DNA from: Planctomycetota bacterium
GTDB taxonomy: Bacteria; Planctomycetota; Planctomycetia; Pirellulales; Pirellulaceae
Direction of reading: 5' to 3'
NCBI GenBank assembly: GCA_027619595.1
Contig: JAQCHP010000048.1
Coordinates: 1 to 32,693 of the forward strand
DNA length: 32,693 nt
Part shown: one piece after another, positions 27,393 to 32,693 of the stretch
Layout of the letters: every line of letters begins with the position of its first letter
Position numbering within the stretch: the first letter of the stretch is position 1
Notes under the pieces: generated by a model
Told to the model about the DNA's origin: nothing
Databases searched by the model: none
What the model saw: the letters and a program-made list of their open reading frames with translations, nothing else
Position numbers and translations under genes: made by a program

Positions 27393-27499
27393 CAGGGATG
27401 TGTCGCCCTCTGGGCTAGAGGAATGCTCCTTTTTCGTTGTTGCAATTTCAACCAAACCCCATTTTTTTGCAAAATAGATCAGCTACGGCGTTGCCCTCC
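27379..27499 (-). repeat. Composite intergenic repeat, inverted copy
   Basis: The reverse complement of this ~121-bp stretch matches 30939-31060 with one indel and fewer than ten differences by eye. It contains, in leftward order, the GGAGGGCAACGCCGTAGCTGAT block, an A/T-rich centre, GGGGTTTGGTTGAAATTGC, the AACGAAAAAGGAGCATTCC block, the TAGCCCAGAGGGCGACA block and the palindrome half. It abuts the 3' end of the spermidine-synthase-like gene. Confidence 0.85.
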
Positions 27500-27525
27500 C
27501 GGCCGTGTCACCCACCCGACAAAGA

Positions 27526-29970
27526 TTACCACTGCACAACGGCAGCGATGCTGCTGAAATCGTCTGTCCACAAGGGTCCGGCCAAATCGGCAGGAGTCGG
27601 CAAGAATGCCTCCGGCCAATCTTTGCTCCTTGTTTGCAATGTCCGATCGCGCGACACAAGTACCCAGCGACTCCCCTCGATCCCCAAGTCGTGTTGTGTA
27701 TGAGTCCGCACTGTTAACGACTGCAATGACCGTTCTGCTGCGAGCCGGTGCACAATCGGTTCCAAATTGAGGTAAATATTCGAGATGTGATACGCGACGA
27801 CGCCATCCGGCGCAAGGTGTCGTAGATAAAGATCGAGACACTCTTGTGTCAACAAATGTAAGGGGATCGCGTCACCACTAAAGGCGTCGATGGCTAACAC
27901 GTCGAATTGCTCGGAATGGCCATCCCGGAGGCTATGATCCAGTAACACGCGTGCATCGCCCAAAGAGGTCTCGACCGTCGCGCCACGCTTGCGAGCATCA
28001 TGCAGGTAGCTAAAGAATCTCGGATTGATCCCAAGCCCTTCCTGACTGTGTACCTGAACCTGGGCGCTAGATTCGGATGGTTGGCTATTCTCACCGGCGG
28101 CCGAACCGGTACCGACGATTTCAGAAAGGTCACTGGTATAGTCCTGATCCCCATCGGCAATCCGGAGCACGGACGGGTTAATTTCGTAGAACCGGACGTA
28201 ATCACCTTTCTTGGCATAGGCAGCCAACGTACCAGTTCCCAACCCAATTACTCCTATGCGAAAGGGATGGTCGGGTTGAGCAACTCGCTGAGGATGCTTT
28301 TCGATCGCGCGCCCCACGCCGCTCCGTTCGTCATAATACAAGAGTGCCTTTTCTCGTTTCGACGGCATCTGAAATTGTGTTCCGTGCAGAATGCGACCGT
28401 GATACAAAGCCACCGCCGCGAGTTCCGGATAAACTTCTGTGACGGGCACGCCCTCCGTATTCAAGATTTTTCTCGCACCTACCGTCACGACGGAAATGAC
28501 GCCGTAGAAATTTCGCTCCACACGCAATACATTCGCACGTTCACGGTATATGTGCCATCCTAGACACGCCTCTGCCAACAGCACAGCGACACCGATACAA
28601 CTCACGTAGACTTGCCCCGGGGGGCGTCGCGCGTGGTGACTCGATGGAATACTTGCGGTATGCTTGCGCGACGCACGCCGTTCCGCTCTCGTAGATCGAT
28701 CCGTTACCCCATCGGTCACATCCACCGGCCTCTTGGCGTCTTGCACCATTTCCATCCACACCAAAAGGCACGTCGCGGCGAGCCCCAAATCTAGTTCCCA
28801 GTATTGCAAGAAAATCACCGGTGCGACAATTGCTACGGCAATGCCACCCAAGGCTCCCCCTGCAGCAACCGTCAGGTAAAACAGAGTCGACCAAGATGAT
28901 CCCGGCCTGAGACGTGCCAATTCCCCATGACAACACATGCAGCAGGAAAAGCAAAGGCCCACATGAAGGGCAACTTGCCACCACATCGGCAAACTGATCG
29001 GAAGACGGCCATAAAGTGCCTCTTGCCACGACCGCGGGAAACTCTCGGGATTCACGAGAGTCAAACACAGCAATATGGACCCACCAACCGTGGCGATGAG
29101 AAAGGGAACTCTGCGATACCAAGAATCGCTTTCGAAACACAAAATGAAGCTCAGTAGGTAGGCACTTAACGGCAACACCCACATGAACGGAACGACGGCG
29201 ATGTCTTGGCACATCTGGTTGGTAATCGCTAGTAACACCACCGTCCCTACCATGGAATAGACAAACCATTTGAGCATCAGCCTACCGGTTGGCGGAGTAT
29301 CGGCAACTAACGGATTCGGCGGTAGGTCCCGACCGCTGGCACTACGTCCACCGCTCATCAGAGCCGTTTCAACCGGCCTTTGAAACAGCGCCCACACGCA
29401 GCCACTGGCGGAAATTGCCAACCCAACAAATCCCAGCGACCAATAAAAATTCTGCTGCCCCAGGTTGAGACTCGGTTCCACGACTAATGGATAACTCAAC
29501 AACGCCGTAAGCGAGCCTATGTTCGATAACGAGTACAATCGATAGTGGCTACGATTGGGGTAACGCAGTGTGAACCACGCTTGAAAAAGGGGACCGCTCG
29601 CAGATAGCAGCAGGTAAGGAAAGCCGACACTCCGCAAGAGTAGCACTAGAATTTGCCAAGTTGGATTATCGCCTGGCACCTGAGTCGGCGGACTGGGTGC
29701 GATAGGCAAGGAAATAGCCGCCAACAAGAGCAATCCCAAGTGGACGACTCCTTGCGTCTTCCGGCCCAACAGTGTGGCCGAAAGATGCGCATAGGTATAA
29801 CCGCCAAGCAGCAACGATTGAAAAAACAGCATGCATGCCGTCCAAACGGCTGGAGACGATCCGTACCACGGTAGAATTGTCTTGGCGATGAGCGGCTGTA
29901 CTTGAAACAACAAAAAGGCACTGAGGAATACAGTAACGCCAAAAACTCCCATAACGTTCTTTCCGTTCAT
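27526..29970 (-). CDS. Polytopic membrane protein fused to spermidine-synthase-like methyltransferase-fold domain
   Basis: About 814 residues. The N-terminal ~450 residues contain about ten hydrophobic segments, opening with VTVFLSAFLLFQVQPLIAKTILPWYGSSPAVWTACMLFF, split here into VTVFLSAFLLFQVQPLIAKT and the ILPWYGSSPAVWT signature seen in bacterial spermidine-synthase-like fusion proteins. A charged linker (TRAERRASRKH) precedes a Rossmann domain with the SAM-type loop IGVIGLGTGTLAAYAKKG, acidic FYEINPSV, SLGDARVLL and LAIDAFSGDAIPLHLLT, ending VWT-like LWTDDFSS. Polyamine synthase activity is unproven in this fusion family and should not be assumed. Start: ATG 29970 gives a Lys before the first membrane segment; ATG 29952 has GGAAAG upstream and is an alternative; TTG 30030 is unlikely. 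It is divergent from the small gene at 30190. Confidence 0.85.
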   Translation of the reverse strand: MNGKNVMGVFGVTVFLSAFLLFQVQPLIAKTILPWYGSSPAVWTACMLFFQSLLLGGYTYAHLSATLLGRKTQGVVHLGLLLLAAISLPIAPSPPTQVPGDNPTWQILVLLLRSVGFPYLLLSASGPLFQAWFTLRYPNRSHYRLYSLSNIGSLTALLSYPLVVEPSLNLGQQNFYWSLGFVGLAISASGCVWALFQRPVETALMSGGRSASGRDLPPNPLVADTPPTGRLMLKWFVYSMVGTVVLLAITNQMCQDIAVVPFMWVLPLSAYLLSFILCFESDSWYRRVPFLIATVGGSILLCLTLVNPESFPRSWQEALYGRLPISLPMWWQVALHVGLCFSCCMCCHGELARLRPGSSWSTLFYLTVAAGGALGGIAVAIVAPVIFLQYWELDLGLAATCLLVWMEMVQDAKRPVDVTDGVTDRSTRAERRASRKHTASIPSSHHARRPPGQVYVSCIGVAVLLAEACLGWHIYRERANVLRVERNFYGVISVVTVGARKILNTEGVPVTEVYPELAAVALYHGRILHGTQFQMPSKREKALLYYDERSGVGRAIEKHPQRVAQPDHPFRIGVIGLGTGTLAAYAKKGDYVRFYEINPSVLRIADGDQDYTSDLSEIVGTGSAAGENSQPSESSAQVQVHSQEGLGINPRFFSYLHDARKRGATVETSLGDARVLLDHSLRDGHSEQFDVLAIDAFSGDAIPLHLLTQECLDLYLRHLAPDGVVAYHISNIYLNLEPIVHRLAAERSLQSLTVRTHTQHDLGIEGSRWVLVSRDRTLQTRSKDWPEAFLPTPADLAGPLWTDDFSSIAAVVQW

Positions 29971-30144
29971 TCGCGAGAAACGAGCGACTGGTCCGTGGCG
30001 GCCAAAGCCATCTTCGCAGGCCCCCCTCAAGGTACCCTAGACGCCCCAAGTGTACCAGTTCGCTCATCGATAGCGGAATTGGGAATCCTTTGTTTCAACA
30101 CAACATCTCTTGACGTTCCATCAGCATTTCTGGTACTTGACCCG

Positions 30145-30163
30145 GGGACATCGCTGTTGTCCC
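30145..30163. promoter_or_regulatory. Dyad between divergent genes
   Basis: GGGACA and TGTCCC form a perfect 6-bp dyad with a 7-base centre, 26 bp before the ATG of the small secreted protein. A TTGACG hexamer occurs at 30110-30115 but no good partner hexamer follows. The dyad could be an operator or chance. Confidence 0.3.
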
Positions 30164-30189
30164 TTGGAAGTTGTCACTGAGGTACTGTC

Positions 30190-30573
30190 ATGCATGGTCG
30201 TTGGTTCGCTTGCAATGCTTGGCTAGCGGTTGTATTGCTCAACGCAGTCGTCGCCGATGTCGCTGCTTTCTCGCGTCACGCATTTGAAAGCGCCGACGAT
30301 CCCGGCAATGTCTTGTCGATGGCCGCAGATCCCGAGCGAGCCAAGGTCGCAAATCTTAAAGATCAGCTCGAAAAAGGCTTAAAGGCGCGCCGGCCGGAGG
30401 AATTCGCGTATATCGGCTATATCCACTCGTTAGTGGAGTCGGGCGACTTGCCAGTGAAGCTTGTGCTGGAAACATTCCATTGGTCAAGACGACAAGATCC
30501 GCACTTTCCGTTCCCCTACTTTCAACGTGCGATTCGCGTACGGGCGGCACGAGCTGGAATCACCATCCAGTAA
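30190..30573 (+). CDS. Small secreted protein, unknown function
   Basis: A 127-residue protein with a plausible signal peptide (WFACNAWLAVVLLNAVVADVAA, cut near residue 24-26). The mature part is mostly helical and charged, with a conserved-looking core around residues 55-120 (LKARRPEEFAYIGYIHSLV, LVLETFHWSRRQ, FPYFQRAIRVRAARAGI). The ATG has GAGGT 6 bases upstream, a good ribosome binding site. No named family is recognised, but the core reads like a real, selected protein rather than a chance frame. It is isolated between a divergent membrane-fusion gene and the palindromic element that begins 9 bp after its stop. Confidence 0.72.
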   Translation: MHGRWFACNAWLAVVLLNAVVADVAAFSRHAFESADDPGNVLSMAADPERAKVANLKDQLEKGLKARRPEEFAYIGYIHSLVESGDLPVKLVLETFHWSRRQDPHFPFPYFQRAIRVRAARAGITIQ

Positions 30574-30582
30574 TTTAGCGAA

Positions 30583-30788
30583 ACTTCCCGCTGATCGCCG
30601 GTAGGCGAACCACTCGTTCCCAGGCTCTGCCTTGGCAGTGTCCTTGATCCCTCCATCGCGGCTAACGGAAACCGCAGGCAGAGCCTGGGAACCAGATATG
30701 GACCGTTCGAAAAAAAATGTACCTTATAACCCGCTGCGACGTGGGACATTTTTTTCCGAACGGGCCATACCGGCGATCAGCGAGAAGT
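30583..30788. repeat. Nested palindromic (foldback) element
   Basis: A ~206-bp element with three inverted-repeat pairs. The outer pair is 30583-30603 with 30768-30788 (20 of 21 positions match; core CGCTGATCGCCGGTA). Inside are 30616-30632 with 30676-30692 (17 of 17; GTTCCCAGGCTCTGCCT) and 30703-30720 with 30746-30763 (17 of 18; CCGTTCG plus an A-run plus TGT). The outer pair encloses the two inner stems side by side, so a single strand could fold into a long stem bearing two hairpin arms. No convincing target-site duplication flanks it. No coding frame in it is credible. It could be a MITE-like element or a structured RNA or terminator for the preceding gene. Confidence 0.8.
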
Positions 30789-30830
30789 GTCAAAAAAAAA
30801 AATCGCAATTCTCATAGGGGACTTTGCGTT

Positions 30831-31022
30831 GGAGCGAATTCCAACAGCCCGGAGGGCAACGCCGTAGCTGATTAATCATGCGCAAAAACGCAGTTTTGTT
30901 GAAATTGCAACAACGAGAAAGGAGCATTCCAATAGCCCGGAGGGCAACGCCGTAGCTGATTTATTTAGCGAAAAAACTGGGGTTTGGTTGAAATTGCAAC
31001 AACGAAAAAGGAGCATTCCTCT
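30831..31022 (+). repeat. Tandem copies of the composite intergenic repeat (about 90-bp period)
   Basis: Units begin with GGAGC(GA)ATTCC at 30831, 30921 and 31010, a spacing of 90 and 89 bp. Each of the first two units contains TAGCCCGGAGGGCAACGCCG or close to it, TAGCTGATT, an A/T-rich centre and TTGAAATTGCAACAACG(A/G)AAAGGAGC. The third unit switches after AGCCCAGAGGGCGACA into the palindrome half that borders the insertion sequence. The A/T-rich centres differ most between units. Confidence 0.85.
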
Positions 31023-31084
31023 AGCCCAGAGGGCGACAGATCCCTGCCGGTGGCGTAAGCCCTCGTTGTTATACACAAGTTTTT
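31023..31084 (+). repeat. Left 62-bp inverted repeat flanking the insertion sequence
   Basis: This pairs with 32599-32660 at 61 of 62 positions. The inner 24 bases (31061-31084, CCTCGTTGTTATACACAAG plus T-run) look like the insertion-sequence terminal repeat. The outer 38 bases are the same REP-like sequence found in other intergenic copies. Confidence 0.88.
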
Positions 31085-32622
31085 CTCTTGGTTTGCGTGG
31101 TATTTGGCCCGAAAGTTTGCCAACAGGCACTGATATCGTATAGTCTTTCCATTCCACGCATCGTGGTATCGGGACCAGGTTCATCATTTCGCGCTCGTTC
31201 GATGTACCCACCCAGCCTTGCGATCAGGCGAATCATCGTCCGCAACGTAGGAGGTTTTTTAGGTGGTGGCTCTTGCATTACAATTTGGTAAACCGGTTGC
31301 CATTCGTCTTTGACAAAAACACATTCGCAACTCGCATCGGGATATTCTCGACCGATGCGAGTTGTGTAGAGCGTTCGCCAAGCGACGATCAACGTTACTG
31401 CCAAACAGCGTTCGAAACGTTCGATCGTCTCAAATCTGCGGCCTTCGATACGACAGCCAGATTTCAAGGTTCGGAAAAATATTTCGATAAGCCATCGAAT
31501 ACAGTAGTATGCGATCACTAATTCGATCTCTTCCTTAGTTAAGATCGGCATGTTCGTCAAAAGAAGCCAACGGACGGGAGTTTCACCTTCAGGGGCACCG
31601 ACTTCCTCTGCTAAGACCGCATTCACCGTGGTGTTATTCAATTTTCGATCTGGTCGCGACGAACCGCGAAGGGTTACGGTGGTTGCTCGAACTTCCATTT
31701 CACACTGACGGGAAATACGAGGTTGATTTCGAGCTCTTTTATCGCACGCTAGTTTGGGCTCACGACCCCGAACGTGAATTTGCTTGCTGTAAATCCGTTC
31801 GCACGCTGCAAGTTGCTCGTATAGATAAGTTACTTCGTCCGAATCTTCAGTAACGACGCTTCTATCATAGCAACTGCGGATGATCCACTGAAAATTGTCC
31901 GGAGACTCCCGGTCGAGTTCGATGACCTCAAAGATGTCCGCCTCGCTATCGGCAACGCATACAATCTTAGTCTCCGGATGCTGCAGAGCGATCTCTTGGG
32001 CGTGTCTGTGTGTATCGAGCCAACGCACCGATTTTTTTTCTTCGATCGGCTTTTTCTTACGATCATCCGCCTTAGAAGGTCCGTGATCACGAGTCCAAAG
32101 TTCAGCAGATAGTATTCCCAATGGAGTGCCGTTAGGTGTAAATGCAATCAGCGGATAGAGAAATTCTCCGAACCGCGAGCCACCATCGAGCGGCCCCGCG
32201 CCTTCGACCTGTACCTTTGGACGAGTTAGGTCTAATTCTGTCGTGTCTTGAGCGACGATCACAACCTTTTCTTGCGCCAATCGGGCGTAAGTTGCATCAA
32301 TATGAGGCTCAAGGACATTCTCAAAGCTGACTCGTTCGTTGTCAAAAAGACGATAAGCCGCAGTAGTTTCGTTATGTCCACCATTCACGGCCGCAGGAAT
32401 GCTTTTACTCGGAGATGCTGCCATCATTGACAGCAATTCAATCAGGCCGTCATTGAGCCTCTCATCACCAATGTCTACAGTGTCCATCTCTTTACTGACC
32501 CAATCGCTCACCATCGCTATGCTCCTTCAAGCGAAAATTAAACGCTAACATCCTTGCCAGCAACAGTTTACAGATTTCGACGCTCGGCCGCATCGGCAAA
32601 AAACTTGTGTATAACAACGAGG
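31061..32622 (-). mobile_element. IS4-family (IS50/Tn5-like) insertion sequence, apparently intact
   Basis: A ~1.56-kb element bounded by inverted repeats CCTCGTTGTTATACACAAG (31061-31079) and CTTGTGTATAACAACGAGG (32604-32622) and carrying one full-length transposase gene. The transposase stop codon lies inside the left terminal repeat. The bounds given take the terminal repeat as ending where the sequence becomes the common REP-like repeat; the element could instead include the whole 62-bp repeats (31023-32660). No direct target duplication is visible at either choice of boundary. Confidence 0.85.
31069..32514 (-). CDS. IS4-family transposase
   Basis: A 481-residue DDE transposase related to Tn5/IS50 transposase (476 residues). 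The N terminus (DIGDERLNDGLIELLSMMAA ... NGGHNETTAAYRLFDNERV) matches the Tn5-type DNA-binding region. Catalytic residues are visible as Asp90 (VAQDTTELDL), Asp189 (CVADSEADIF) and Glu344, the last within a perfect Y-(2)-R-(3)-E-(6)-K signature (Tyr337, Arg340, Glu344, Lys351). The C-terminal segment RLIARLGGYIERARNDEPG also resembles Tn5. The ATG at 32514 has AAGGAGC 6-8 bases upstream. No frameshift or internal stop is seen, so the gene should be functional. Confidence 0.94.
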   Translation of the reverse strand: MVSDWVSKEMDTVDIGDERLNDGLIELLSMMAASPSKSIPAAVNGGHNETTAAYRLFDNERVSFENVLEPHIDATYARLAQEKVVIVAQDTTELDLTRPKVQVEGAGPLDGGSRFGEFLYPLIAFTPNGTPLGILSAELWTRDHGPSKADDRKKKPIEEKKSVRWLDTHRHAQEIALQHPETKIVCVADSEADIFEVIELDRESPDNFQWIIRSCYDRSVVTEDSDEVTYLYEQLAACERIYSKQIHVRGREPKLACDKRARNQPRISRQCEMEVRATTVTLRGSSRPDRKLNNTTVNAVLAEEVGAPEGETPVRWLLLTNMPILTKEEIELVIAYYCIRWLIEIFFRTLKSGCRIEGRRFETIERFERCLAVTLIVAWRTLYTTRIGREYPDASCECVFVKDEWQPVYQIVMQEPPPKKPPTLRTMIRLIARLGGYIERARNDEPGPDTTMRGMERLYDISACWQTFGPNTTQTKRKTCV

Positions 32623-32660
32623 GCTTACGCCACCGGCAGGGATCTGTCGCCCTCCGGGCT
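32599..32660 (-). repeat. Right 62-bp inverted repeat flanking the insertion sequence
   Basis: Mirror partner of 31023-31084 with one difference (CCTCCGGG here versus the complement of CCCAGAGG on the left). The outer part ends at GGGCT (32660), after which the two flanks diverge completely. Confidence 0.88.
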
Positions 32661-32693
32661 TTTGAAATTCGCCCCGACTCAGGGATTCTGATG

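Noticed and set aside
27182-27472. 96-codon leftward frame across the intergenic repeats
   Set aside because: It translates the repeat units themselves (products like LARRATQ and LAQRATH), so it is a repeat artefact.
28541-29269. 242-codon leftward frame within the membrane-fusion gene
   Set aside because: Same strand but wrong frame relative to the recognisable membrane segments; Arg/Cys/Gly-rich and without domain signal.
30831-31060. Repeats spaced about 90 bp, possible CRISPR array
   Set aside because: Only two to three units, conserved parts longer than a CRISPR repeat, the variable part is A/T-rich and short, inverted copies occur elsewhere, and no cas genes are present.

Overview
The window looks like chromosome of a planctomycete, most likely from the Pirellulaceae (Rhodopirellula/Blastopirellula/Pirellula-type). 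Four things suggest this: two secreted PQQ-type beta-propeller proteins side by side; a Hanks-type Ser/Thr kinase with the N-terminal module typical of planctomycetes; a membrane protein fused to a spermidine-synthase-like domain; and interspersed repeats built on CCGGAGGGC and a CCGGTGGC/GCCACCGG palindrome. This assignment is inference from gene content and repeat style; no database was searched.

Layout. 1-1077 holds a broken sigma-54 activator gene joined to what looks like the inverted tail of a small membrane-protein gene. 1118-8799 is a leftward run, read in the order type II secretion F-like protein, NitT/TauT-type ABC ATPase, beta-propeller protein with C-terminal extra domains, second beta-propeller protein, MFS transporter. 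8916-18130 is a rightward biosynthetic block: tyrA, a PurS-PurS-PurL fusion, purQ, a DCC-motif thiol-disulfide protein, an EpsC-type serine acetyltransferase, purH, trpC. It combines purine synthesis (FGAM synthase complex, AICAR transformylase/IMP cyclohydrolase) with aromatic and cysteine amino-acid steps; tyrA and purL overlap, and purH and trpC are nearly contiguous. der (leftward) and a family 4 uracil-DNA glycosylase gene (rightward) are divergent. A kinase with a degenerate receiver domain and a short coiled-coil-like protein gene follow (both leftward), then a large secreted protein of unknown function and a glycerate 2-kinase gene (both rightward).

From 27039 to the end the window becomes an accessory, repeat-rich zone. 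Two long inverted copies of one composite repeat (27379-27499 and 30939-31060) bracket the spermidine-synthase-like fusion gene and a small secreted-protein gene. Downstream lies a compact nested palindromic element (30583-30788) made of three inverted-repeat pairs, then a roughly 90-bp tandem repeat. The last part is an apparently intact IS4/IS50-type insertion sequence whose two ends continue into inverted copies of the same palindromic repeat, giving 62-bp near-perfect flanking inverted repeats.

I found no CRISPR array, rRNA, tRNA or recognisable defence system. The most unusual material is the repeat architecture at 27.0-32.7 kb, the gene junction near position 325, the kinase with a dead receiver, and the tandem PurS domains fused to PurL.
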